This document shows positions 1-7,139 of a stretch of DNA of 15,077 bases, piece after piece. The position numbers and the translations under genes are program-made. Under the pieces are notes generated by a model, which saw only the letters and a list, made by a program, of their open reading frames with translations, did not search any database and was not told the DNA's origin. Location: positions 4,848,162 through 4,863,238 of the forward strand of contig FN649742.1 of assembly GCA_000310025.1 (NCBI GenBank), given 5' to 3'. The DNA is from Ectocarpus siliculosus (Eukaryota; Sar; Phaeophyceae; Ectocarpales; Ectocarpaceae). The number at the start of each line of letters is the position of its first letter. Position 1 is the first letter of the stretch.

Positions 1-693
1 CTAGTTGCGTCCCGCCGGCAAACAATGCTTTGTCGGCCCTTGCAAGACAGTGTGCCTCATGCACCCTGCCCGCGTCATTCGCGAACACCTCATCAGACCG
101 TGTGATGAAGAGATAGGACAGGCACAGACACAGCTAAATCACTCTGCCCCCTTCCCCCCAGTTCTGCCTTGCGCTTTCCCCGTCCAGCGGCATACGCCAA
201 GACACAGGCAGGCGCACACGGCGTACCGTCCCCAAAGCCACGTGGTTCCTCGCCATCCCCCTTAGCGCACATTTGAACATCGGAGACGACAAGTCTAGCT
301 CGACCGAAGCTTCCAGCCTACAAGTATGAAATGTTGCACAGCCGTGATTTTTCCGGATATTGTACTCGCTAGATTACCCTCAGACTTGAAACACCAGGCT
401 ACGAAGTCTATCAACTCCCACACATGAAGGTCCCTGGCACGTTGCCCTAGAAACTTGGGTTTCTCCGTCAGCCTCCGAAACGTGCACCAAGAGTTGAAGC
501 CTGACGTGTAAGTCCTTCTAGACAACTGAGTGCTCGACGAGCTGGATGCCAAGACGTCGGTAACAGAGTCCCGTCCTGCCTGTTCCAGGTCCTGAACCTG
601 CTGATTGCCCCGGGCCAACCTCGTGTAGACCGGCGTGCTGCCGTTCGATTTGGCCGCATGTGCGCTGCCAACCGAGGTAGCCCCCCCCGCCAC
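1..693 (-). pseudogene. Decayed tyrosine recombinase of a mobile element, partial
   Basis: On the minus strand, 693 to about 300 encodes an N-terminal SAM-like (core-binding) domain of a tyrosine recombinase: an STQLSRRTYTSGFNSWCTF helix, then ELIDFVAWCF and an STISGKITAVQHF helix. The reading then shifts frame near 295-310 and continues to position 1 with the segment typical of the catalytic domain start (FKCALRGMARNHV, RLPVSW, WGEGGRVI, then SYLFITRSDEVFA). The Arg of TRSDE, at 98-100, sits where the first catalytic Arg of the family is expected. An in-frame TAG at 134-136 replaces what is usually Trp. The HxxR and Tyr residues would lie outside the window. The pattern is that of recombinases carried by Crypton-, Ngaro- or DIRS-like elements in algae (family knowledge). 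The exact class is undetermined, because no reverse transcriptase or element ends are visible. With a frameshift and a stop it is most likely dead. Confidence 0.75.
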
Positions 694-1200
694 GCGGGAG
701 AGCCCGCACCCCTATTTGTCTTTCCCGTGGGTGAAGAAATCAGCGGCCTTGGGTCTCGCGCGGCCCTCGCCAGCGGCGCGCGCCTCTCCTCCGCACCCTC
801 CCCCGTTGCCGTGGCCAACGCTGCGACCACGGTCTTCGACCCGGAAGTTTGAGAGCGTGTCGAGCGATGCCGCCACTTTCTCTGTCACCAGAACGCCTTT
901 GCGAGGCAAGGATTGCCACTCCAGCTGCAACATTTTCTAAACTGCCGCCGCTACTGCGTTAGGCGGCTGCTGCTGTCCTTCCGTTGCTTCACGCGCTCTG
1001 TAGCTCTCACAAGTTACCCGACTTTGCTACAGCCCCTGCGTGGACTCGATCACGGAATGACACCCCCAGCTATAGACTACAATAATAAATCCACACACCG
1101 TGACCCTGGGTTTCCGATAGAAAATGAAGCCAAATTCTAATTCGACTGTTACAAAATAAACACCAGTTTATTCTATCTGCTCTTCGAACAAACCTTCCTT
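694..1200. other. Region without a supported gene
   Basis: A GC-rich half (about 694-960) has overlapping short reading frames on both strands, including a minus-strand frame at 712-933 rich in Gly/Arg/Ala. It could be the upstream part of the recombinase element, but no motif supports this. The second half becomes AT-richer, with a short AATAAA-like stretch near 1080-1090 and ACAAAATAAACA near 1150. Nothing here could be assigned with confidence. Confidence 0.4.
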
Positions 1201-1324
1201 TTATTACCAGGCACGACCCCACCCAAATCGACGCCGCATGCATCACTGCGACAAAAGATGAACAAGCAGTATCTCCGCTTGAAAACATGTTGAGAACGCT
1301 AAGCGCGCATGCTTCTTGCGGCAT

Positions 1325-1382
1325 CTTCATGACAATCGCTGTACTTGCAGGCGCTTCATGACAATCGCTGTACTTGCAGGCG
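1325..1382 (+). repeat. 29-bp tandem duplication spanning a splice acceptor
   Basis: Two perfect 29-bp units (1325-1353 and 1354-1382) each contain the sequence CTGTACTTGCAGGCG, so the exon at 1380 is preceded by two identical CAG acceptors 29 bp apart. The other copy of the segment (near 2100-2128) has only one unit. Use of the upstream acceptor would add 29 nt, shift the frame and reach a TGA, so only the downstream one gives the conserved protein. Confidence 0.9.
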
Positions 1383-1476
1383 TGTGAAGGATGTGACAAA
1401 TCTTCTTGATCACACGAATGTCCTGAAGCCCGAGTTCGTCGAAGGGCTCGTCGGCCTTCTGTCTCCGGACAACGCG
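1380..1476 (+). CDS. Alternative exon a (97 nt) of the plus-strand membrane/coiled-coil gene
   Basis: The exon lies between acceptor CTTGCAG (ending 1379) and donor GCG|GTGAGA (1477). Read in phase 2 it gives 32 codons: RVKDVTNLLDHTNVLKPEFV then EGLVGLLSPDNA. It ends in phase 0, which fits the phase-0 exon at 2774. No family was recognised. It looks like a helical segment ahead of the repeat region. Its twin at 2126-2222 differs at three positions only, two of them silent, while the flanking repeat has about four times that divergence. The exon is therefore under protein-level constraint. Because 97 is not a multiple of 3, including both copies would break the frame, so one or the other should be used. 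The exon that precedes it (ending in phase 2) was not identified. Confidence 0.6.
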
Positions 1477-1623
1477 GTGAGACACAAGTTTATAATCCAA
1501 TACAACTAACAGTGTTTGATAATTTAAGACTGGTGCACTTCTGCACTAGAGACTACCAAGCTGCCGGATGGAGAGAAACTGGTTTACCGTAATCTCTTTT
1601 TATTTTTGCCAAGTCAGGACTAT

Positions 1624-1979
1624 GGAATTCCAGGTAGCTTTCTGGCACATGTGACACCTTGGAATTCACTCCTCCGGCACTAGGCACGAGCCTACCAATG
1701 CGCACGGCGTTCTCTGCACGGCGTATATTCTCCGATGTTGTGCAGTCTACAGCCGACCTTGAACTGAGAGCGATTTGTGTAACTTTACATGCGCTGATTG
1801 TGTGTGTGTCTCCTGCCCCCCCGCGCGCGCCCCGAGTGCTAGAGATGTAACTGTTGTGATTTTGCAGCACTTCCGCCCGATAATTAGAGGAAGTGAGTTG
1901 AAACAAGTACCGTTTCTCGTTTGGCTGTATTTTGTTCCTTCGCTATACAGGTTCCGAAAAAATGTGATATCTCGCTTGT
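1624..1979. other. Spacer between the two duplicated segments
   Basis: No coding signal was seen. The stretch has a GT-rich tract followed by CCCCCCGCGCGCGCC near 1800-1832 and ends in AT-richer DNA. Under the gene model it is intron. Confidence 0.4.
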
Positions 1980-2367
1980 TTATTACCAGGCACGACCCCA
2001 CCCAAATCAACGCCGCATGCACCACTGCGACAAAAGACGAACAATTCCTGCGCATGAAAACATGCTAAGAACGCTGAGCGCGCATGCTTCGTGCGGCATC
2101 CTCATGACAATCGCTGTACTTGCAGGCGTGTGAAGGATGTTACAAATCTTCTTGATCACGCGAATGTCCTGAAGCCCGAGTTCGTCGAAGGGCTCGTCGG
2201 TCTTCTGTCTCCGGACAACGCGGTGAGACACAAGTTTATAATCCAATACAACTGCAGTGTTTGAACATTTTAGACTGGTGCACTTCCGCGCTAGAGAGAG
2301 CAAGCTGCCGGATGGAGATATGCTGGTGTACTGTAACCTCTTTTTATTATTGCCAAGTCAGGACTAT
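1980..2367 (+). repeat. Copy 2 of the duplicated exon-containing segment
   Basis: Direct repeat of 1201-1623. The part upstream of the exon differs by substitutions and a 4-nt net length change (around 2042-2056) that shifts the reading frame open in copy 1. That supports its being intron. The exon itself is nearly unchanged. Confidence 0.9.
2126..2222 (+). CDS. Alternative exon b (97 nt), twin of the exon at 1380
   Basis: Acceptor CTTGCAG ends at 2125 and donor GCG|GTGAGA begins at 2223. The protein is the same 32 residues as exon a except for one Thr-to-Ala change (LLDHANVLKP). The other two differences are silent. Entry phase 2 and exit phase 0 match exon a, so it joins the exon at 2774 in frame. 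Being nearer to that exon, it may be the default form, but only transcripts could show that. Confidence 0.6.
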
Positions 2368-2773
2368 CCCTTCCCTTCGGACAATATTTGACCAGCTAAT
2401 CCCGGGAATATCGCTTCTCTACACCAAAATCCCATCACCGCTGTGTGCGTGTGTGCAAGCGGCATCATGTTGTGTGCGTGTCGGTGCGTAAGAAAGACGC
2501 CGGTGTTGCACAGGTTCACAACGTTGGCCAATTACGGTCAGGACTGGCAATCTGCGGCGAAGGGTGCCCCCTTCAGCGCAACACGCTCCGCGAAAGAACC
2601 GCTTGAACAGTTTGCGCTCTGCCGAGTTTTTTGGTGTCTTGGAAGTTGCGGACCGGAGCCTTTGGGTGTAAGCGGGAATGAATTTCACGAAACAAAGCGG
2701 TGTTTCGAGAACCATCAACCTCTCCGTTCCTCTCCAACCTTGTCTCCATGATTGTCGCTGCATGTGTTTGCAG
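2223..2773 (+). other. Intron leading to the repeat/transmembrane exon
   Basis: This interval runs from GTGAGACAC to a good 3' splice end: the pyrimidine-rich CTCTCCGTTCCTCTCC near 2718, then TGTGTTTGCAG ending at 2773. An in-frame stop (TAA, 2669-2671) precedes the ATG at 2678. That ATG is therefore either an alternative start giving 32 extra residues or simply intron sequence. Confidence 0.5.
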
Positions 2774-3598
2774 CCCAACAGTACGGTATCGGGGAGAGAT
2801 TCGCCTCTTCGTGAAACGGCGAACGTCGGCCCCGCAGCGTTCACGGAGGAAGAGGAAGGGCCGCCTTTTGGTATGCATACCACACCCGAGGAAATTCCCT
2901 CACCAACTGACCACCCGGGAGGTAAAGAGCTGGTGCTCTACCAGCCTCTGCCGTTCGGGATGATCGTCCCAGACACGGAGGGTGCTGACGGCGGCGAGTC
3001 TGGGGATGGGGGGTCGCCCGATCCCAAGGGAGGTCGTGAGCTGATGCTTTACCAGCCTCTGCCGTTCGGGATGACCGTCCCAGACACGGCGGGTGCCGAC
3101 GGCGACGAGTCCCGGGATGGGGGGTCGCGCAATCCCAAGGGAGGTAAAGAGCTGATGCTCTTCCAGCCCCTGCCGTTCGGGATGACCGTCCAAGACACGG
3201 AGGGTGCTGACGGCGGCGAGTCCCGGGATGGGGGGTCGACACGTGCGGTCGTGTCCGATGCCATGGGAACGTCGGCATGGGTGCCGGAAGGCCCACCCTC
3301 GCACACAGCGGTCGTGAATTCGGACGACGGCGCTGAAGACAAACTTCATCCCCACCCCGAGCCTCTTCATGCGGAGCCGGTGACGCTCGAAACTGTGCTC
3401 GACTCCGCGCAGCCGGACGACAACGGTCTTTCATCAGCACGAGAGGTGTCTCCGGCTCTGGTTCGCTGGGACGGCAGGCGAATCGCACAGCCGCATCCGG
3501 CCGTGGTTGGCGTGGTCTCCGCTATTTTTGCCGGAGCAGTAGTCCTGTTGTTATGCCAGTGGCGCTCACGGCGGACGCGTCTTCGACAACAGGCACTG
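2774..3598 (+). CDS. Large exon: 37-aa repeats, acidic linker and one transmembrane helix
   Basis: 275 codons, phase 0 at both ends (acceptor TGTGTTTGCAG, donor CTG|GTGAGT at 3599). In order: a short Asn/Ser-containing start (PNSTVSGRD, one possible N-glycosylation site), an acidic EEEEGPPFGM stretch, three tandem 37-aa repeats centred on LYQPLPFGM, a Pro/Asp/Ser-rich linker, a hydrophobic segment AVVGVVSAIFAGAVVLLLCQ (3500-3559) and the basic RSRRTRLRQQ. The basic residues directly after the helix predict a cytoplasmic C-terminal side (positive-inside rule), which places the repeats outside the cytoplasm or in a lumen. No known domain was recognised in the repeats. If translation began at ATG 2678 the exon would encode 307 residues, but the clean acceptor and matching phase favour the spliced reading. 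Confidence 0.8.
2918..3250 (+). repeat. Three tandem 111-bp repeats encoding 37-aa units
   Basis: Units at 2918-3028, 3029-3139 and 3140-about 3250. Each reads GGKELMLYQPLPFGMTVPDT followed by a Gly/Asp/Glu-rich tail ending GGSPDPK or similar. The third unit loses similarity in its last five residues. DNA identity is high, including at third positions, so the array is young or kept uniform. An isolated PPFGM near 2861-2875 may be a remnant of a further unit. Confidence 0.95.
3500..3562 (+). other. Predicted transmembrane helix
   Basis: Twenty-one codons for AVVGVVSAIFAGAVVLLLCQ plus Trp, with no charged residue, followed at once by Arg-Ser-Arg-Arg. The length and composition fit a single membrane-spanning helix. 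No second hydrophobic helix occurs in any other proposed exon. Confidence 0.8.
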
Positions 3599-3812
3599 GT
3601 GAGTCCCCAGGGGGTACTGAAGCGTCCTATCGCGTCTTTTTCCGTTGACTGTTCTCCACCAATCAAATAGGTTGCGCACGCAACGTGGTGAGCGAACCGG
3701 TTCGTTGCGTACCTCACACCGATCAGGCGTTCGTTCCGCGAGTGCTTTCGCCTTGCCAGATATGGTATCATTCGGAATGAAGTTTGCCTATGCTACCACA
3801 CAACCCTATCTG

Positions 3813-3893
3813 TTGGTTTCGTTTTTTTATACCTTGCTTGTTCACTTGCTCTTTATCCCGTGTTTGCTTTGCCTGCACCCCTTGTCTTCACAG
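3813..3893 (+). repeat. Intron-tail repeat, copy 1 (partial)
   Basis: TACCTTGCTTGTTCACTTGC, then the CCCGTGTTTGCTTTGCCTGCACCCCTTGTCTTCACAG end, closely matches 4675-4746 and more loosely the ends of later introns. Only the last ~80 bp of this intron belong to the family. Confidence 0.85.
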
Positions 3894-4376
3894 GGCCTCC
3901 CTCGACAGGACGCGCTTCGACGGGTGATCCTCAAGGACGCGGACCGATCGCGCCAGCGGGAGGTTTCCGTTTTCTGGCGTTGGCGGCTGGCGAGTTCGAC
4001 AGGAATTGTGGCCGACCTCCGCGCCCAAGGCGAGCGAGCGGCGGCGGAGAACGAGGCAGCCCGCGCCATCGACCGCGAAGCCGCCCAAGGGCGACAAGAA
4101 GCGGCGGTGGGGATGGTGACGGCAGTGGAGACGAGGAGACGTGAGTCGGCCGAGACAGCCCTCGACGAGGCCCGTGAAGCGGCAGCCGCCGACCGGGCGG
4201 AGCAGGAAGCTCGCATGGAGGAGCAGGAAGCTCGCATGGCGGAGCAGGAAGCTCTTATTCACTCGACGGAGGGGTCTCTGGTGGGGACGCAGCGGGAGTT
4301 GCGTGAGACCAGGCAAGGCCTAACGGAGTCACGGGGCGTTGTTGAGGGGCTGCAGCAGCAGCTGAAGAAGGTCGAG
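3894..4376 (+). CDS. Coiled-coil exon with WRWRL motif (161 aa)
   Basis: 161 codons, phase 0 at both ends (acceptor TGTCTTCACAG, donor GTCGAG|GTGCGT). It opens GLPRQDALRRVILKD, continues through RSRQREVSVFWRWRL and becomes a continuous Ala/Glu/Arg-rich helix with heptad periodicity. The helix includes three near-identical heptads EQEARME, EQEARMA, EQEALIH and ends in EGLQQQLKKVE. It directly follows the transmembrane exon, so it would form the cytoplasmic stalk or oligomerisation domain. The first ~32 residues are homologous to the start of the exon at 8311, and the first ~9 residues also match the micro-exons at 4747 and 8072. The biochemical role is not recognisable beyond coiled-coil assembly. 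Confidence 0.85.
4200..4262 (+). repeat. 21-bp tandem repeat equal to one coiled-coil heptad
   Basis: Three 21-bp units beginning GAGCAGGAAGCTCGCATGG (4200-4220, 4221-4241, 4242-4262), the last diverging at its end. Each unit encodes exactly seven residues, so copy-number change lengthens the coil without disturbing the heptad register. Confidence 0.95.
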
Positions 4377-4457
4377 GTGCGTGCGTGGGTGGGAAGGGGT
4401 GGTATTCAGAGTGTTTGTTTTGCGGGGAGCTTGTTGTTGTTGTTGTTGTGGGGGATG

Positions 4458-4746
4458 CAAGCAGTGAACTGCTAATAGAGTGCTGGAGCAGGCCGAGTTG
4501 CACCGAGTTGCAGCATCTTATGCTTCTGTTGCAGCTGTGTTGTTTCGTGACGAGAAAGAAGAACAAATATTCTTTGTCCTTCTTCAAGGCGAAACGCAAA
4601 TCAACTGGAGTTTTGAGGGCGAGGTGTGACTATGTCTTTTGGGGCCGCATTCATGGTTTCATTTTTTCTGTTTTTGTACCTTGCTTGGCCACTTGTTATA
4701 CGTATGTATCCCATGTTTGCTTTGCCTGCACCCCTTGTCTTCACAG
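4458..4746 (+). repeat. Intron-tail repeat, copy 2
   Basis: It contains the shared landmarks GAACTGCTAATAGAG, GCAGCTGTGTTGTTTCGTGAC, AAGGCGAAACGCAAATCAAC, GAGGGCGAGGTGTGACT and the closing TTTGCCTGCACCCCTTGTCTTCACAG. The same landmarks recur in the same order in the introns ending at 6304, 7101 and 8071. Confidence 0.85.
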
Positions 4747-4773
4747 GACCTTGCTCGGCAGGACGCTGCTGGT
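4747..4773 (+). CDS. Possible 9-codon micro-exon (DLARQDAAG)
   Basis: Acceptor CTTCACAG ends at 4746. The reading DLARQDAAG copies the first residues of the exons at 3894 and 8311, and a GTAATG donor at 4774 keeps phase 0 to phase 0. It may be a functional micro-exon, or a dead relic of a duplicated exon that is skipped. If the donor is not used, the frame stays open for 51 codons to a TGA near 4899, giving a possible truncated tail. Confidence 0.35.
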
Positions 4774-5351
4774 GTAATGCAAAATACCGGTATTATAGAA
4801 AAAAAATTGACCGTGATTTCGTCACCGTCTCATATAGTCATGGCATTCGAAAGCGGCTTCGGGAACACAACCCTCACGAGCACCGAACGTGGTGGTTGAA
4901 AGCAGAACACTGCGCTTGCAAATGTGAATTCCATTTGTATTTTACTCATTAATAGACTATATATGTATCAAACACTGTTCATTGATACGAAATGCGGATT
5001 ATCCCCATCTCGCCAGTGTTGGAGTCGCGAACCCGCTAGATATATTTCTAGACAACATCACCGAGAGCACCGCGGCGACCAGCACACGCCACGAGGAAAA
5101 GGGCGAGTGAGGAAGTAGGTCAAGGTATTTATTTAGTGCTTTCATCATGTCGTGTCCCCGTGGTCTTGCCGCTTGTGCGATGTCCCACCAAGGTCCCCCG
5201 TGTGCTCGCGGCACAGAATGGTGCGAATCAGAATTTCGTGCACCAAGTGAAAAACAACCGTGCCCAGCCAGCCGCAACACTGCACATTCATGACTTTGCG
5301 CTTTCGAACCAAACGTCAACCTCGGTGGCGCATACCGTGGTCGTGTTACAG
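4774..5351. other. Intron, nothing coding recognised
   Basis: AT-richer than its surroundings. Small inverted repeats are visible: GTATCAA (4965-4971) against TTGATAC (4982-4988) with a 10-nt loop, and CTAGA (5036-5040) against TCTAG (5047-5051). Neither is followed by features of an RNA gene. The interval ends with GGTCGTGTTACAG. Confidence 0.4.
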
Positions 5352-5453
5352 AAGGAGGATGTGGGTAAGGGGCGGGAGGCCACCCAGCGCTACCTTCGGC
5401 AGAGGCAGCAGGTCCGACACCTCGTGAAGGAGGTAGAGGGCAAACAGGAGAAG
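5352..5453 (+). CDS. Short coiled-coil exon (34 aa)
   Basis: 34 codons from acceptor GTGTTACAG to donor GAGAAG|GTAGGT, phase 0 at both ends. The residues are highly charged (KEDVGKGREATQRYLRQRQQ, then VRHLVKEVEGKQEK) and fit a helix with hydrophobic positions spaced for a coiled coil. It is not an obvious copy of its neighbours and would extend the cytoplasmic rod. Confidence 0.7.
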
Positions 5454-5610
5454 GTAGGTCACGAACGCGGTACAACATGGCCTGCATAAGTTCGTTCGTT
5501 GTCGCTGGTGTGTCGGGTCACGTTGCGAGTGACTTCATTTCATGTCTCCTACCGTGTATCGATCATGCTGATCCAAGCTTGTCTCTGATATCTGCCTGCC
5601 TCGTTCACAG

Positions 5611-5687
5611 GTAGCGGCGACGACACGGGCGCTAACGGACGCGAGGCGGGACGGGGGGTCTCTCCGAAGGGAGAGGGATGGCCTGAG
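5611..5687 (+). CDS. Coiled-coil module 1, first exon
   Basis: Acceptor TCGTTCACAG ends at 5610 and donor CTGAG|GTGAGC begins at 5688. Phase 0 in, phase 2 out. It encodes VAATTRALTDARRDGGSLRR then ERDGL. The ALT...GGSLRRERDGL pattern recurs in the exons at 6305 and 7102. It joins the exon at 5899 through a split AG|C (Ser) codon. Confidence 0.75.
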
Positions 5688-5898
5688 GTGAGCAAAGCAT
5701 GTGGGCGGAGAGGGAGGTACCCTGGAGCGCTGTTGTTGTTGTTGTCGTTGTTGCTGCTGTTCCTGTTGACGCGTTCACGATGCTGATATTGCTCCTTCTC
5801 GTTGTTGCTGTCGTTGTCGCTGTCATGGCCTCTGTTGCCCCTGCCGCTCATGTGATGGCACCCTTCTATCGTTCGCCTGCCGGTGTCTTGTTCACTAG
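5688..5898 (+). repeat. Within-module intron, copy 1
   Basis: It begins GTGAGCAAAGCATGTGGGCG, runs through a (GTT)n-rich tract to ACGCGTTCACGATGCTGATATTGC, and ends CTTGTTCACTAG. The introns at 6364-6574 and 7140-7333 share the same start, GTT tract, middle and end, showing that the whole two-exon unit was duplicated with its intron. Confidence 0.9.
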
Positions 5899-6019
5899 CG
5901 CTTCCCTCGCCGCGAAAGAGGGCGCCCTCTCCGCGACACAGGACCGCGCCCGGGTCGAGCGGGAGCAGGCAGCGGCCAATGCCCGGCAGCTCAAGGGCCA
6001 GGTGGAGGAGCTGCATGAG
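5899..6019 (+). CDS. Coiled-coil module 1, second exon
   Basis: Phase 2 in (after TTCACTAG), phase 0 out (GAG|GTGAAT). It encodes ASLAAKEGALSATQDRARVE and REQAAANARQLKGQVEELHE, a charged Ala-rich helix. QLKGQVEELHE parallels QLQCQVEELRA in module 3. Module 1 adds 66 residues in all. Confidence 0.8.
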
Positions 6020-6304
6020 GTGAATTTCAATACAGCGCCTTGGGCAGACGGAGGTGCAACGAGCGGGGGCATCATTTGCTCCTGCCGCAGCTGACGTGTT
6101 GTTTTGTGACTAGGATGAAGAATGAACGTTGTACTAAATAAATAAGGCGAAGCAGTAAACTGACGTTTGAACGGCGAAGTGTGACAGTTTTGAGGCCATA
6201 CTTCGTGTTTTTATCGTTATATTCCCCGTTGATTTTGATCGGTCCCTTGCTTGTTGACTTGCTTCATCCAATGTTTGCTTCGGCTGTACCCGTTGGCTTC
6301 ACAG
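6020..6304 (+). repeat. Intron-tail repeat, copy 3
   Basis: It starts GTGAATTTCAATACAGCGCC and matches 6820-7101 nearly base for base over the first ~95 bp (TTGGGCAGAC, GCATCATTTG, GCAGCTGACGTG, GTTTTGTGACTAGGAT). The remainder (GGCGAAGTGTGACAGTTTTGAGGCCATA to CTTCACAG) stays clearly alignable. Confidence 0.9.
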
Positions 6305-6363
6305 GCACTAACGCAGGCGCAGCGCCAGGGGGGATCTCTCCAAAGGCAGCGGAGTGGCCTGAG
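6305..6363 (+). CDS. Coiled-coil module 2, first exon
   Basis: Phase 0 in (GGCTTCACAG), phase 2 out (CTGAG|GTGAGC). It encodes ALTQAQRQGGSLQRQRSGL, a copy of the module 1 first exon without its first six residues. It joins the exon at 6575 through a split AG|G (Arg) codon. Confidence 0.75.
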
Positions 6364-6574
6364 GTGAGCAAAGCATGCGGGCGAAGGAGGTATCCAGGAA
6401 CGCCGTTGTGGTTGTTGCTGTCGTTGCTGCTGCTGTTACGTTTACGATGGTGATACGATATTGCTCGTTCTCGTTGTTGCTATCGTTGTCGTTGTCACCA
6501 CTTCTGTTGTTTGTTGCCTCTGGTGCTGGTACAACTGCAACCTTCTCTCGTTCGTATTTCGGCTTGTTCTCTAG
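6364..6574 (+). repeat. Within-module intron, copy 2
   Basis: Same layout as 5688-5898: GTGAGCAAAGCATGCGGGCG, a GTTGTTGCTGTCGTTGCTGC tract, a TTTACGATGGTGATACGATA middle and a TTGTTCTCTAG end. Its length, 211 bp, equals that of copy 1. Confidence 0.9.
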
Positions 6575-6758
6575 GGCCGCCGTCTCCGCGATGGAGGACG
6601 TCGCCTGGGAGGACAGGAATCTGGCGGCAGACACCATCCGGCGGCTGAGGACGGAGCTGGAGGCCTCGCACCTGGAAGTCACGGCGGAAAAGGCGGCCAC
6701 TGCCGGGGCGAGGGTGGAGGCGGAGGAGCTGCGGCCGCAGCTGGCGGAGGCGTTGCAG
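6575..6758 (+). CDS. Coiled-coil module 2, second exon
   Basis: Phase 2 in, phase 0 out (TTGCAG|GTGTGT). It encodes AAVSAMEDVAWEDRNLAADT, then IRRLRTELEASHLEVTAEKA and ATAGARVEAEELRPQLAEAL plus Gln. The second half (LEASHLEVTAEKA...VEAEELR) aligns directly with module 3 (LEAAHLEGTAGEA...VEAEKLR). It is a strong Leu/Glu/Arg/Ala coiled coil. Module 2 totals 81 residues. Confidence 0.85.
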
Positions 6759-6819
6759 GTGTGTGTTTGTGTGTGTATTGTTTGGTAGGTAGCTTATGGT
6801 TATAGTTGTGGTGTGTGAG

Positions 6820-7101
6820 GTGAATTTCAATACAGCGCCTTGGGTAGACTGAGGTGCAACGAGCGGGGGCATCATTTGGTCCTTGCCGCAGCTGACGTGC
6901 TGTTTTGTGACTAGGATAACGAATGAACTTTTCTGCGTGCTTGGTGAAGGCGAAACAGAAAACGGACGTTTTGACGGCGAGGTGTGACAGTTTTGAGGCC
7001 ATATTTCATGTTTTTATTTTCCCCGTTGATTGTGATTCTGTCCTTTGCTTGTTGGTTTGCTTTATCCACTATTTGCCTCGGCTGCACCGTTGTCTTCGCA
7101 G
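6820..7101 (+). repeat. Intron-tail repeat, copy 4
   Basis: Near-identical to copy 3 from GTGAATTTCAATACAGCGCC onward. Here the GTGAAT lies inside the intron, 61 bp after the donor GTGTGT at 6759. So the stretch that begins with the donor in copy 3 is internal to the intron in copy 4. Confidence 0.9.
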
Positions 7102-7139
7102 GCGTTAACGGCTCTTCGAACGGAGAGGGATGGTTTGAG
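7102..7139 (+). CDS. Coiled-coil module 3, first exon
   Basis: 38 nt, phase 0 in (GTCTTCGCAG), phase 2 out (TTGAG|GTGAGC). It encodes ALTALRTERDGL, the shortest of the three first exons (lacking the GGSLRR part). It joins the exon at 7334 through a split AG|G (Arg) codon. Confidence 0.7.

Larger units (their letters stand above)
1201..1623 (+). repeat. Copy 1 of a duplicated ~400 bp exon-containing segment
   Basis: This segment matches 1980-2367 at roughly 88 percent by eye. Both begin TTATTACCAGGCACGACCCC and both end AAGTCAGGACTAT, with unrelated sequence beyond each end. The copies are direct repeats offset by about 780 bp with 356 bp of non-repeated sequence between. Each carries the 97-nt exon in its middle. 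This copy additionally has a 29-bp tandem duplication at the exon acceptor. The segment lacks terminal inverted repeats, so it looks like a segmental duplication and not a transposon. Confidence 0.9.

Noticed and set aside
5-265. Plus-strand open frame at the left edge
   Set aside because: His/Pro/Arg-rich, no ATG start, and opposite the recognisable recombinase reading on the minus strand.
1205-1365. Open plus-strand reading upstream of exon a (HDPTQIDAACITATKDEQAV and onward)
   Set aside because: The duplicate copy has a frameshift and about four times the divergence of the exon, so it is most likely intron.
2678-2773. ATG at 2678 as the gene start, giving a 307-residue first exon
   Set aside because: A clean TTTGCAG acceptor at 2773 in phase 0, matching the upstream 97-nt exons, makes these 32 codons more likely intron. 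They contain no signal-peptide-like hydrophobic core. Kept only as an alternative.
2841-3488. Long minus-strand open frames opposite the 37-aa repeats (up to 215 codons), with repeated RRRQHPPCLGRSSRTAEAG-like units
   Set aside because: They are the antisense of a GC-rich tandem repeat whose plus frame has a good acceptor, donor, transmembrane helix and phase match. Arg/Pro-rich antisense readings are expected there.
4965-4988. Small hairpin GTATCAA/TTGATAC as a terminator or RNA element
   Set aside because: A 7-bp stem with a 10-nt loop inside an intron, with no U-run or conserved structure. Not distinguishable from chance in AT-rich DNA.
5699-5898. Val/Leu-rich hydrophobic reading (AVVVVVVVAA, LILLLLVVAVVV) running into the exon at 5899, with similar readings at 6375 and 7239
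   Set aside because: It looks like a membrane segment but comes from the (GTT)n-rich intron tract. Retaining the intron after 5687 meets TGA at once, and the frame is not kept in the same way in the third copy. An internal promoter cannot be excluded but nothing supports it.
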